Of a stretch of 64,000 nt of DNA, positions 49,476 to 58,972 are shown in pieces (position 1 is the first letter of the stretch; every line of letters starts with the position of its first letter). The stretch comes from Sinorhizobium kostiense (lineage in GTDB: Bacteria; Pseudomonadota; Alphaproteobacteria; Rhizobiales; Rhizobiaceae), in contig NZ_JAGILA010000002.1 of assembly GCF_017874595.1 (NCBI RefSeq), positions 124,001 to 188,000 of the forward strand, read 5' to 3'. The notes under the pieces are model-generated. The model worked only from the letters and a program-made list of their open reading frames with translations. It was not told the origin of the DNA and did no database searches. The translations under genes were made by a program, and so were the position numbers.

Positions 49476-49509
49476 AGCGGGATGAGGAGCTCTTCCGCCT
49501 CATCCCGCT
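49476..49509. repeat. Dispersed GCGGGATGAGG hairpin, copy 3
   Basis: Perfect 12-bp arms AGCGGGATGAGG/CCTCATCCCGCT around a 10-base loop, between two convergent genes. Confidence 0.7.
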
Positions 49510-49559
49510 CTAATTCATTGGAATTTGATACTCTGATATGCCGCGAGGCACGGCCTGCT

Positions 49560-49940
49560 TCACACGGGTTCCGTATCGATACCCGCCTCGGCCAGATCCT
49601 TGAAGCCGCCGATGTTGAAGACCGTGGTATAGCCCATCTCCTGGAGGGTCTTGCCCGCAAGAGCGGAACGGCCGCCAGAGGCACAGTGCAGAAGGATGGT
49701 CTTGTCCTTCTGGAAGACTGGATTGTGGTACTGGCTCTCCGGATCCGCTCGAAACTCCAGCATCCCGCGCGAGACGTTCACCGCGCCCTTGATCCTGCCG
49801 GTTTGCTGAACCTCTGTCGGGTCGCGTACATCCACGACGAGCACGTCGCCGGACCGGATCTTCTCAACGGCTTCGGCGGGAGACAATTTCGGGACGGCAC
49901 CGTTAGCTTCAGCCAGCAGGTCCTTGACGTTCTTCGCCAT
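49560..49940 (-). CDS. Rhodanese-like domain protein
   Basis: A 126-residue single-domain rhodanese. The active-site loop is HCASGGRS with the catalytic cysteine, and DVLVVDVRDPTEVQQTGRI opens the fold. It likely moves sulfane sulfur or acts in stress. The start is 49940 or 49943 (adjacent ATGs) after TTGGAGGAGGG. It is monocistronic and convergent with the ABC operon. Confidence 0.92.
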   Translation of the reverse strand: MAKNVKDLLAEANGAVPKLSPAEAVEKIRSGDVLVVDVRDPTEVQQTGRIKGAVNVSRGMLEFRADPESQYHNPVFQKDKTILLHCASGGRSALAGKTLQEMGYTTVFNIGGFKDLAEAGIDTEPV

Positions 49941-50066
49941 CATTCCCTCCTCCAACACGCTGCCACGCAGCAGCGGAGAAAGGAAACGCCTTTAAGGAAC
50001 GTCCGTCAAGGCGAGTCGCGATGGCTGCCTCTCGCCCGGCGTGCGTTGCCAATGCCCGGACCAGAG

Positions 50067-50096
50067 AAAACCCGGCGATCGCAACCGCCGGGTTTT
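50067..50096. terminator. Terminator downstream of aspS
   Basis: AAAACCCGGCG/CGCCGGGTTTTT with an 8-base loop, located 19 bases after the aspS stop. T residues are present on both strands. Confidence 0.85.
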
Positions 50097-50114
50097 TCAG
50101 TTCCTCGAGGAAAG

Positions 50115-51902
50115 TCAGTCCTTCTTCTGCGGGATCGGCCGGATCGCCAGCTCGCGCAGCTGCGCTTGCGTCGCCGGCGACGGCGCACCCATCAAGAGGT
50201 CGACCGCCTGCTGGTTCATCGGGAAGAGCGAGATTTCGCGCAGGTTCTTGGCGCCGACCAGCAGCATGACGATACGGTCGATGCCGAAAGCCATGCCGCC
50301 ATGCGGCGGGGCGCCGTACTGGAAGGCGCGATGGAGTCCGCCGAACTGTCCCTCGACATCCGCCTGGCTCAGTCCGACATTCTCGAAGGCCTTGACCATC
50401 AGCTCCGGTGACTGGTTACGAATCGAGCCCGAGGCGATCTCGAAGCCGTTGCAGACCATGTCGTACTGGAACGCCTTGATCGAGAGCAGGTCGTCGCCGG
50501 ATAGCGCCTCGAGACCGCCCTGCGGCATCGAGAACGGATTGTGGGCGAAGTCGACGCGCTTCTCGTCCTCGTTCCATTCGTAAAACGGGAAGTCGACGAT
50601 CCAGCACAGCTCGAAGCGGTCGCGATCGACGAGGTTCAGTTCCTCGCCGGCCTTGGTGCGGGCTTCGCCTGCGAACTTGTAAAACTTGGCCGGCTCGCCG
50701 GCGACGAAGAAGCAGGCGTCGCCGTCCTCGAGACCGAGCTGCGTGCGGATCGCATCCGTGCGCTCCTCACCGATATTCTTGGCGAGCGGGCCGGCGCCTT
50801 CCAGCTTGTCGCCTTCCTTGCGCCAGAAGATGTATCCGAGGCCGGGCTGGCCCTGGCCCTGGGCCCAGGCGTTCATGCGGTCGCAGAAGGCGCGGCTGCC
50901 GCCGGTCTTCGCCGGAATCGCCCATATCTCCACCTTCGGATTGGAGGCGATCATGTTGGCGAACACCTTGAAGCCGGAGCCGGCGAAATGCGTCGTGACC
51001 TCCTGCATCTCGATCGGATTCCTGAGGTCCGGCTTGTCGGAACCATATTTGCGGATCGCCGTGTCGTAGGGGATGCGCGGGAACTTTCCGGTAACCGGCT
51101 TGCCGCCGGCAAAATCCGCAAAGATCGAGCGGATCATCGGCTCCATCGCGTCCCAGACGTCCTCCTGCTCGACGAAGCTCATTTCGAGGTCGAGCTGGTA
51201 GAACTCGCCCGGCAGCCGGTCGGCGCGCGGGTCCTCATCGCGGAAGCAGGGGGCGATCTGGAAATAGCGATCGAAGCCAGCAACCATCAGGAGCTGTTTA
51301 TACTGCTGCGGCGCCTGCGGCAGCGCATAGAAGCTGCCGGGATGAAGGCGGCTCGGCACCAGGAAGTCACGCGCGCCTTCCGGCGAGGATGCCGTCAGGA
51401 TCGGAGTCGTATATTCGGTGAAGCCGATCTCATTCATTCGCCGGCGCATGGCGGCGATGATCTCGGTGCGCTTGACGATGTTCTTGTGCAGCGTTTCGCG
51501 GCGCAGATCGAGGAAGCGGTACTTGAGGCGCACGTCTTCCGGATATTCCGGCTCGCCGAAGACCGGCAGCGGCAATTCCTTGGCGGCCGAGAGCACTTCG
51601 ATCTCGCGGGCATAGAGCTCGATCTCGCCCGTCGGCATGTTCCTGTTGATCGTCTCCTCGGTGCGGGCCTTGACCGTGCCGTCGACGCGGATCACCCATT
51701 CGCCGCGCACCGTTTCGGCCATCTTGAAGGCCGGCGAATCCGGATCGGCGACGACTTGGGTCACGCCGTAATGGTCGCGCAAGTCGATGAAGAGCACGCC
51801 GCCATGGTCGCGAACGCGGTGAACCCAGCCGGAGAGGCGAACGGTGGAGCCGACATCCGACTTGCGGAGGGCGGCACAGGTGTGGCTGCGGTAACGGTGC
51901 AT
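50115..51902 (-). CDS. aspS: Aspartyl-tRNA synthetase
   Basis: A 595-residue class IIb synthetase. The N-terminal OB fold ([20 protein letters not shown]) leads to the catalytic core with [17 protein letters not shown], the motif 2 area and the C-terminal [15 protein letters not shown] motif 3. In alphaproteobacteria this full-length type is usually non-discriminating (Asp/Asn) when gatCAB is present; not testable here. Gap of 280 bases to the divergent MFS gene. Confidence 0.97.
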   Translation of the reverse strand: MHRYRSHTCAALRKSDVGSTVRLSGWVHRVRDHGGVLFIDLRDHYGVTQVVADPDSPAFKMAETVRGEWVIRVDGTVKARTEETINRNMPTGEIELYAREIEVLSAAKELPLPVFGEPEYPEDVRLKYRFLDLRRETLHKNIVKRTEIIAAMRRRMNEIGFTEYTTPILTASSPEGARDFLVPSRLHPGSFYALPQAPQQYKQLLMVAGFDRYFQIAPCFRDEDPRADRLPGEFYQLDLEMSFVEQEDVWDAMEPMIRSIFADFAGGKPVTGKFPRIPYDTAIRKYGSDKPDLRNPIEMQEVTTHFAGSGFKVFANMIASNPKVEIWAIPAKTGGSRAFCDRMNAWAQGQGQPGLGYIFWRKEGDKLEGAGPLAKNIGEERTDAIRTQLGLEDGDACFFVAGEPAKFYKFAGEARTKAGEELNLVDRDRFELCWIVDFPFYEWNEDEKRVDFAHNPFSMPQGGLEALSGDDLLSIKAFQYDMVCNGFEIASGSIRNQSPELMVKAFENVGLSQADVEGQFGGLHRAFQYGAPPHGGMAFGIDRIVMLLVGAKNLREISLFPMNQQAVDLLMGAPSPATQAQLRELAIRPIPQKKD

Positions 51903-52182
51903 CGTCTAGTCCTGGAATTGCAGAAGGCCGCGCGAGGCCCGCCAGGCGGCGGGCGGCGGCACGGTCAAAGTCGGGCGGAAAAGCGCATGATGCGCCGCTT
52001 TTGTCAAGGCCGGGGCGTCTTGCCCCGCGACATCGGCCGACGGAGCGCCAGTCTTCCGGCCATTCAGGGCGCCGCGGGCCGAACGAAGGGAAAGGGCCAC
52101 AAATCGCTACTGTCCCGGCTCACCGGACACCGTTAGATAATGCGAGCCCCGCCCGACTCGCGGCCGAAAGTCCGTACACGCC

Positions 52183-53421
52183 ATGTCCGAGATCCGCCCG
52201 CTCATTCCTCTTCTTATGACCGCCGGCATTCTCATCGGCGGCAACGGCCTGCAGGGCACGTTCATATCGCTGAGAGCACTGGAGGAAGGCTTTTCGACCT
52301 CGCTGATCGGCGTGATCGGCGCCGGCTACAATGTCGGTTTCGCCATCGGCTGCGTCTACGTCACCCGAATCCTGCGCGCAATCGGCCATATCCGCACCTT
52401 TTCGGCGATGGCGGCCATCGCCTCGGCCGCGGCGATCGCCATGGTGCTCGTCATCGAACCGTGGTTCTGGTTCATGATGCGGCTCGTCGCCGGCATCTGC
52501 TTTGCGGGCCTCTTCGCAACGGTCGAAAGCTGGCTCAATGCGAGCGTCACCAATGCCAACCGGGCGCGCACGCTGTCGATCTATCGCGTGGTCGACCTCG
52601 GCTCCGTCACCGCCGCTCAATATTTGATCCCGGGCATAGGAATCGGCGGCTTCGAGCTTTTCGCCATCATCTCGATGGCTCTCACCCTTTCGCTGGTGCC
52701 GATCTCCTTTGCCGACCGCTCCAGCCCCGTCGCGCCCGAGGCGATCCGCTTCGATGTCAAAGCGCTCTGGAGCATTTCGCCGCTCGCTACGATCGGCTGC
52801 ATCGTCGTCGGCCTCACCAATGCCGCCTTCCGCTCGCTCGGCCCCATCTATGCGCAGGAGATCGGGCTTTCCGTCACGGCCATCGCAACCTTCATGAGCG
52901 CCGGCATCGTCGGCGGAGTCGTGCTGCAATATCCGCTCGGCCATTACTCGGACCAGCTGGATCGAAGGTTGATCATCCTTGTCGCCACCTTCGGAGCGCT
53001 TCTTGCAGGACTCTTCCTCGCCTTCGGCGCCGGCGGCGACGAGTGGCTGAACTTCGCCGGCATTTTCGCCTTCGGAGCCTTCGCGATGCCGCTCTATTCC
53101 CTCTGTTCAGCCCATGCGAACGATCATGCGGCGGAGGGCCAGCACGCGCTCGTTTCAGCCGGCATGCTGTTTTTCTGGTCGCTCGGCGCCATCATCGGTC
53201 CGCTCTTCGCTTCGTTCCTGCTCGAGCTCATCGGACCCCGCGCGCTCTTCATCTACACGGCCGTCATCCTTGCGCTCTTCATGCTCTATACGATCCGGCG
53301 CATGGCGACGCGCAGTCCCGTTCCGGCAGGGGAACGGTCGATGCGCTTCAGGAACCTGCTGCGCACCTCCGCCTTCTTCAACAAGCTCGTCGGCGGCAAT
53401 CACGCCGAAAGACGGGACTGA
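52183..53421 (+). CDS. MFS transporter (YcaD-like)
   Basis: A 412-residue major facilitator with 12 helices, related to the YcaD group: it starts LIPLLMTAGILIGGNGLQGT and has FAGLFATVESWLNASVTNAN. Substrate unknown. The C-terminal tail past residue 380 is basic and cytoplasmic. It is transcribed alone, divergent from aspS. Confidence 0.88.
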   Translation: MSEIRPLIPLLMTAGILIGGNGLQGTFISLRALEEGFSTSLIGVIGAGYNVGFAIGCVYVTRILRAIGHIRTFSAMAAIASAAAIAMVLVIEPWFWFMMRLVAGICFAGLFATVESWLNASVTNANRARTLSIYRVVDLGSVTAAQYLIPGIGIGGFELFAIISMALTLSLVPISFADRSSPVAPEAIRFDVKALWSISPLATIGCIVVGLTNAAFRSLGPIYAQEIGLSVTAIATFMSAGIVGGVVLQYPLGHYSDQLDRRLIILVATFGALLAGLFLAFGAGGDEWLNFAGIFAFGAFAMPLYSLCSAHANDHAAEGQHALVSAGMLFFWSLGAIIGPLFASFLLELIGPRALFIYTAVILALFMLYTIRRMATRSPVPAGERSMRFRNLLRTSAFFNKLVGGNHAERRD

Positions 53422-53514
53422 TTGCCTGCGGCAAGATGCGCCGCTTGCAGGAATTGCTGAACCTTTCATTCAGGTTTAGAAGAAGCCCATTGCCCAAGCT
53501 CATAAGCGAGAACT

Positions 53515-53555
53515 GCGGGTGGGAACCCGCACCTACTTTCCTCATCCCGCCCTAA
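53515..53555. repeat. Dispersed GCGGGATGAGG hairpin, weak copy 4
   Basis: CGGGTGGGAACCCG in the left half and TTCCTCATCCCGCCCTA on the right, a degenerate relative of the copies at 15112, 25261 and 49476. Confidence 0.45.
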
Positions 53556-53588
53556 GGCCAGCCCGCACGCTTCCCAGGAGCCATTTCC

Positions 53589-54980
53589 GTGACGCTCAAC
53601 CGTCGCAATTTCCTTAAGGGTTCGGCCGCGCTCGGCGGCGCCTTTGCGCTTGGCGCGGTCCTCTCGACACGTGGGCGAGCGACGCCCGAACCGCAGATCC
53701 TGACCGCGCAAACGACAGAGGCGCGGATTGCGGCCGACGGCGCAAGCCCCGTCATGACCTATGGGCTTGGAGATGGTCCGGCGGGCATGCCGCCGACCTT
53801 GAGAATGCGCAAAGGCGAGACCTTTGCGGCGAGGCTCGTCAACAGGCTTGACGAACCGACGACGGTCCACTGGCATGGCCTGAGGATCGCCAATGCGATG
53901 GACGGCGTGCCGGAGATGACGCAGCCCTATGTCTATCCGGGCGACCAGTTCGACTATGTCTTCACGCCGCCGGACGCGGGCACGTTCTGGTATCATCCCC
54001 ATTGCAATACGCTGACGCAAATGGGCCGGGGTCTGACCGGCGTGCTCGTCGTCGAGAATCCGGAAGACCCCGTCTTCGATGCCGAGATCGTCCTCAATCT
54101 CCGCGATTGGCGGTTTGGGGCCGGCGGTAAATTCATCAGTCCCTTCAAGCCGCGCGACGCGGCGCGCGGCGGCACCTACGGAACGCTTCGAACGGCCAAT
54201 TGGCAACGGGAGCCCATCTATGATGCGCCTGCGGGCGGGCTCGTGCGCGTGCGGATCATCGCAACCGACGTCACACGCATCTATACGATCGGCCTCGTTG
54301 GAGCCGACGCGAAGGTCATCGCGCTCGACGGCAATCCCGTCGAGCACCCATTTCTGCTCGATCGCATCGATCTCGGACCCGGGCAACGTGTCGATCTCGT
54401 CCTGCGCATGCCCGAAAACGAAGGCGCACGGGTCGCGCTCGGCAATTTCCGCGGGTCGCACCCGTGGACGATCGCAGGTTTCCGCTCGATCGGCGCCTCA
54501 CTGAAACGAAATCTAGGCGACGTCGTGGCCCTCCCCGCCAATCCGGTCGCCGAAGCGGACCTCTCGACGGCAAAGCGGATCCCGATCGAGCTCACGGCAA
54601 CGGCCGAGCACAAGGCAACATCTTCGATCTGCGGTTCGCTCGGTTATACCTTCTGGGCGCTCAACAAGGTAGCATGGTCAGGGGATACGCCCGATCCGGT
54701 CGGGCCGATCGAGGAACTGAAATTCGGCCGGAGCTATGTGCTCGAGATCGCCAATCGTACGCCGCACGCACATCCGATCCACCTGCACGGTCTGAGCTTC
54801 CGGATTCAGAGCTCGAACAAGCGCAGTTTCCTGCCGCCACCGACCGACACCATCCTCCTCCTGCCGGACGAACGGGCGGAATTGGCGCTGATTGCCGACA
54901 ACCTGGGCGACTGGGTCATCCATTGCCACATCATCGAACATCAAAAGACTGGCATGACGGGTTATTTCAAGATCGTATGA
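53589..54980 (+). CDS. Tat-exported multicopper oxidase
   Basis: A 463-residue multicopper oxidase of the CueO/laccase-like family, exported through Tat: NRRNFLKGSAALGG at residues 4-17. Copper ligands are visible in all four boxes: HWHG 94-97, H136 and H138 (WYHPH), HPIHLHG near 398-404, and HCHIIEHQKTGM at 445-456 with the axial Met456. It may oxidise Cu(I) or phenolics in the periplasm. It is followed 81 bases later by rnd. Confidence 0.93.
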   Translation: MTLNRRNFLKGSAALGGAFALGAVLSTRGRATPEPQILTAQTTEARIAADGASPVMTYGLGDGPAGMPPTLRMRKGETFAARLVNRLDEPTTVHWHGLRIANAMDGVPEMTQPYVYPGDQFDYVFTPPDAGTFWYHPHCNTLTQMGRGLTGVLVVENPEDPVFDAEIVLNLRDWRFGAGGKFISPFKPRDAARGGTYGTLRTANWQREPIYDAPAGGLVRVRIIATDVTRIYTIGLVGADAKVIALDGNPVEHPFLLDRIDLGPGQRVDLVLRMPENEGARVALGNFRGSHPWTIAGFRSIGASLKRNLGDVVALPANPVAEADLSTAKRIPIELTATAEHKATSSICGSLGYTFWALNKVAWSGDTPDPVGPIEELKFGRSYVLEIANRTPHAHPIHLHGLSFRIQSSNKRSFLPPPTDTILLLPDERAELALIADNLGDWVIHCHIIEHQKTGMTGYFKIV

Positions 54981-55061
54981 CATTTTCGATTGTGACGGGT
55001 GATACGAAGCGGTACAGGGGGAGGCACAAGCCTCATTTTCGCCACAGTGACTAAAAATCGC

Positions 55062-56213
55062 ATGATACAAACAACAGCAGATTTGGAGGCCGCCTGCCAA
55101 CAGCTGGCCCGTTCAAGCTATATTACCATCGATACCGAATTCCTGCGCGAGACGACGTTCTGGCCGGAACTCTGTCTGGTCCAGATGGCGAACGACGACA
55201 TGGCGGTCATCGTGGATCCGATGGCGCCCGGGATCGACCTCGCCCCCTTCTTCGCGCTTATGGCCAATCCGGAAGTCGTCAAGGTCTTTCACGCCGCGCG
55301 CCAGGACATCGAGATCATCCATCATCTCGGCGACCTCATCCCGCATCCCCTGTTCGATACGCAGGTGGCCGCCATGGTCTGCGGTTTCGGCGACAGCGTC
55401 TCCTATGACCAGCTCGTCAACCGCATCAAGAACGAGCAGATCGACAAGTCCTCGCGCTTTACCGACTGGAGCAGGCGGCCGCTGACGGACAAGCAGCTCG
55501 AATATGCGCTGGCGGACGTCACGCATCTCAGAGATATCTACCAGTATCTCCGGAAGGAGCTCGAACGCGAAGGGCGCTCCTCCTGGCTCGCCGAGGAAAT
55601 GGCCATCCTCGAAAGCCGCGAGACCTACGACCTCCATCCGGACAATGCCTGGCAGCGCCTGAAGATGCGCGTCAGAAAGCCGATCGAGCTCGCGGTGCTG
55701 CAGAGGATTGCGGCGTGGCGCGAGCGCGAGGCACGCACGCGCAACGTGCCACGCGGCCGCATCTTGAAGGATGACGCGATTTACGAGATCGCCCAGCAGC
55801 AGCCGAAAGACGCGGAAGCGCTGGGCCGGCTCAGGACCATTCCGAAGGGCTGGGAGCGCTCCAGCGCCGGTGCGGCGATCATCGAGGCGGTTGCGGAGGC
55901 GCTCGCCATCCCGAGGGCCGAACTGCCGCGCCTGCCGCGGCAGAATCATGCTCCCGAGGGCGCGGGTGCGGCGGGCGAGATGCTCAAGGTGCTTCTGAAG
56001 CTCATCTCCGAAAAGGAAGGGGTTGCGGCCAAGATCATCGCCAACAGCGAAGACCTCGACCGGATCGCGGCGGAAGGGGACAAGGCCGACGTCGCCGCGC
56101 TCAAGGGCTGGCGGCGCGAGCTTTTCGGCGACATGGCGCTCAAGCTCATCAATGGCGAGGTCGCCTTGCGTTTCGTCGACAAGAAGATCGAGGCGATGCA
56201 AATCACCGGTTGA
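55062..56213 (+). CDS. rnd: Ribonuclease D
   Basis: A 383-residue 3'-5' exoribonuclease that trims tRNA and stable RNA ends. The DEDDy residues are visible in IDTEFLRET, ARQDIEII and YALADVTHL, and an HRDC domain follows from about residue 210 (LAVLQRIAAWREREARTRNV). The ATG at 55062 (MIQTTADLEAAC) is preferred over one 63 bases upstream. Confidence 0.95.
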   Translation: MIQTTADLEAACQQLARSSYITIDTEFLRETTFWPELCLVQMANDDMAVIVDPMAPGIDLAPFFALMANPEVVKVFHAARQDIEIIHHLGDLIPHPLFDTQVAAMVCGFGDSVSYDQLVNRIKNEQIDKSSRFTDWSRRPLTDKQLEYALADVTHLRDIYQYLRKELEREGRSSWLAEEMAILESRETYDLHPDNAWQRLKMRVRKPIELAVLQRIAAWREREARTRNVPRGRILKDDAIYEIAQQQPKDAEALGRLRTIPKGWERSSAGAAIIEAVAEALAIPRAELPRLPRQNHAPEGAGAAGEMLKVLLKLISEKEGVAAKIIANSEDLDRIAAEGDKADVAALKGWRRELFGDMALKLINGEVALRFVDKKIEAMQITG

Positions 56214-56347
56214 CGATCGCACGCGGCCAACAACTTTCCGCCCGAATCCGGCTTTAGCACGTACTCGTTGGCATCCCTTCTACGTCGCAGCTTGGTTCGG
56301 GCGAGCCGCGGTTTTCCCGTCTTCTCCGATTCCGGTGTTCCTTACCC

Positions 56348-57427
56348 ATGCGCTGGCGCTTCTCCCGGCTCGAATTCATGCTCTCGCTGCTGGCAGTCGT
56401 TGGCAGCGGCGTGGCTTATGCGTGGGTCGTCTACGGCGATGGCGCGCTGATCGGCGCGACCTATGCAGTTTTCATCTGCATGCCGGTCCTTGCCTTCGAA
56501 CGCGGCGTCATCCTGCGGCGTCTCTATAAAAAGATACACAGACTGCCGACACCGGGATTCCTAGTGTCATCCGCCGCCGTATACCTCACCGTGGAAACCT
56601 TAGGTTTCATTGCTGCGGGCGTCGTGCTGAAGCTACTCGGAGTCATCAAGCAGGCCTGGAGCGAGGCCATGGCTCCGTCATTCCACACGCTCATCTATGC
56701 GCTGATGGTGTCGGGCTTGATCATCTTCGTCCTGCGGGTGCGCGAGCTGCTCGGCCGCGACGTTTTCCTGAGCCTGCTGACCGGCCGCTACCGCAGGCCA
56801 ATCCAGGAAGAGCGCGTCTTCCTGTTCGTCGATCTCGTCGGCTCGACCTCTTTTGCCGAACGCTTCGGCGATCTGAAGGCGCAGGAATTCCTGGGGAGAC
56901 TGTTTGCAACCATGGCGGATCCGGTGCTGCGCTACCGAGGCTCAATCGACGATTATGTCGGCGACTCCGCGATCATCAGTTGGCCCCTTGACAGCGCCAC
57001 CGCCGACGCCGCCTGCATCCGTTGCGTTTTCGACATTCTCGAACAGATCGAAGCGGAAGCCCATCTTTGGAAAAAAGACTATGGAGAGGTGCCGCGCCTG
57101 CGGGCGGCGCTGCACGGCGGAACGATCGTCGCCGCCGAGATCGGCCTCGACAAGCACAAGATCACCTATTTCGGCGACACGGTGAATACGACCGCGCGCC
57201 TCGAGGGCCTCTGCCGGACGCTCGACCAGCAGGTGCTGATTTCTGCAGACCTGCTGCGGCAGATTCCACTGCCGGACTTCATCCGTCAGGAGGATCTCGG
57301 CGAGCACGAGGTCAAGGGCCGCGGCCAAAAGCTCGGCGTGCTCGCGCTTCATGTCACCGGGCTTCCGCTGCAGCGTGAAAGGCGGCAGCGGCGGATGCTG
57401 TCCTATGTGAGAGCCAAACTCGGCTAA
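56348..57427 (+). CDS. Membrane-bound class III adenylate/guanylate cyclase
   Basis: A 359-residue cyclase with four N-terminal hydrophobic segments (about 9-30, 36-50, 73-97, 112-130) and a cytoplasmic class III catalytic domain from 155. The metal-binding aspartates are D162 in FVDLVGSTSF and D206 in DYVGDSAII. The catalytic Asn/Arg pair lies in GDTVNTTARLEG. The substrate (ATP or GTP) is not decided by sequence. Rhizobia hold many of these. Confidence 0.9.
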   Translation: MRWRFSRLEFMLSLLAVVGSGVAYAWVVYGDGALIGATYAVFICMPVLAFERGVILRRLYKKIHRLPTPGFLVSSAAVYLTVETLGFIAAGVVLKLLGVIKQAWSEAMAPSFHTLIYALMVSGLIIFVLRVRELLGRDVFLSLLTGRYRRPIQEERVFLFVDLVGSTSFAERFGDLKAQEFLGRLFATMADPVLRYRGSIDDYVGDSAIISWPLDSATADAACIRCVFDILEQIEAEAHLWKKDYGEVPRLRAALHGGTIVAAEIGLDKHKITYFGDTVNTTARLEGLCRTLDQQVLISADLLRQIPLPDFIRQEDLGEHEVKGRGQKLGVLALHVTGLPLQRERRQRRMLSYVRAKLG

Positions 57428-57549
57428 ACTTGCCGGTCCCTGAGGTCGGCGTCATCAAAGCTTCACCGGGCTGTAAAGCAACTATCAAGCAACCGTCATC
57501 AAAGCCTCCTATCGGGGATCGGTTTCGACCTCCAACCCAGGTGAACCTG

Positions 57550-58908
57550 ATGACGAAATTCCTTTTCACCACCGTCGCCATGACCCTCCTTATGTCAACT
57601 CCGGCGCTCGCCGAAGAGAAGGCCTTTCAGGCGACGCTGAAGGCGCACGCGATCCTTCCTGCCAATACGATCATCGCCGCGCCCGCTGATGCGGCCGTGT
57701 ATCTCAAGACCTCCGGCAAATTCACGACCTCGGACCGCAAGCGCGCTGAGGAGCTGGGCAGTGTGCCGAGCAAGGACGGCGTTCGCCCAACGGGCCTCGC
57801 GCTTCCCTTCAACGGCCAGCCTATGCAGGGCTTTTCCGGCATCAGGGCGAAAAAGGACGGCACCTTCTGGAGCCTCTCTGACAATGGCTTCGGCAACAAG
57901 CTCAACTCGACCGACGCCATGCTGATGCTCCACCATCTCGCGATCGACTGGGACGCCGGCAAGGTCGAGGCACTCAAGACCGTCTTCCTGTCCGACCCGG
58001 ACCGCAAGGCTCCGTTCCCGATCGTGATGGAAGGCTCCGACAGGCGTTATCTCACCGGCGGCGACTTCGACATCGAGTCGATCCAGCCCGTCGCTGATGG
58101 CTTCTGGGTGGGCGAGGAATTCGGCCCCTATCTCCTGAAGTTCGACACCGCCGGCAAACTGACCGATGTCGTCCCGACCGCGGTTGACGGCAAGCCGGTC
58201 CTTTCGCCGGATAATCCGACTCTGACCCTGCAGGCCGACCCGTCGAAGGAATCTCCCACATTCAACCTGAAACGGTCGGGCGGTTACGAGGGGCTGGCAC
58301 TGTCGAAGGACGGCACCAAGCTTTACGGTCTGCTCGAAGGTCCGCTCTGGACGGACAGTAAAACGGTCGAGCAGGCGGACGGCCGACCGGCGCTGAGGAT
58401 CATTGAACTCGACGTTGCGAGCAAAAGCTGGACCGGACGCAGCTGGCTCTATCCGTTAGCCGAGGGCGGCGAGGCGATCGGCGACTTCAACATGCTTGAC
58501 GAGACGACGGCGCTGGTGATCGAACGCGACAACGGTGCCGGCACGCTCGACAAGGCCTGCGCCGATCCAAAGGATCCGAAGCCGGATTGCTTTGCGGTCG
58601 GATCGAAACTGAAGCGAATCTACAAGATCGAGATGAGCGAGGAAAACGCCGGCAAGGCGGTACGCAAGATCGGCTATATCGACCTTCTGCAGATCTCCGA
58701 CCCAGACAACCGCAAGCGCCAGGGCGGCGGCAAGGGCTATTACGACATGCCTTTCGTCACCATCGAAAACGTCGATCGCGTCGACGACACGCACATCATC
58801 GTCGGCAACGACAACAATCTGCCCTTCTCGGCCGGACGGGCCCTCGACAAGGCGGACGACAGCGAGTTCGTGCTGCTTGAGGTCGGCGAATTCCTGAAGG
58901 CGGAATGA
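57550..58908 (+). CDS. Secreted esterase-like phytase family protein
   Basis: A 452-residue exported protein with a signal peptide (MTKFLFTTVAMTLLMSTPAL, cleavage near ALA) and the esterase-like phytase domain, probably a beta-propeller, across most of the rest (DGTFWSLSDNGFGNK, GGYEGLALSKDGTKLYGLLE, GDFNMLDETTALVIERDNG). Family members are annotated as phytase-like from homology and their substrate is generally untested. The ATG at 57550 follows AGGTGAACCTG; the frame is open 40 codons upstream without a signal peptide. Confidence 0.88.
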   Translation: MTKFLFTTVAMTLLMSTPALAEEKAFQATLKAHAILPANTIIAAPADAAVYLKTSGKFTTSDRKRAEELGSVPSKDGVRPTGLALPFNGQPMQGFSGIRAKKDGTFWSLSDNGFGNKLNSTDAMLMLHHLAIDWDAGKVEALKTVFLSDPDRKAPFPIVMEGSDRRYLTGGDFDIESIQPVADGFWVGEEFGPYLLKFDTAGKLTDVVPTAVDGKPVLSPDNPTLTLQADPSKESPTFNLKRSGGYEGLALSKDGTKLYGLLEGPLWTDSKTVEQADGRPALRIIELDVASKSWTGRSWLYPLAEGGEAIGDFNMLDETTALVIERDNGAGTLDKACADPKDPKPDCFAVGSKLKRIYKIEMSEENAGKAVRKIGYIDLLQISDPDNRKRQGGGKGYYDMPFVTIENVDRVDDTHIIVGNDNNLPFSAGRALDKADDSEFVLLEVGEFLKAE

Positions 58909-58972
58909 CCGCGGGCGGCCGCGCGGACATGGCGCGGCCGCTTTCCCGTTTCAGGCGATCACGGCGATTGCA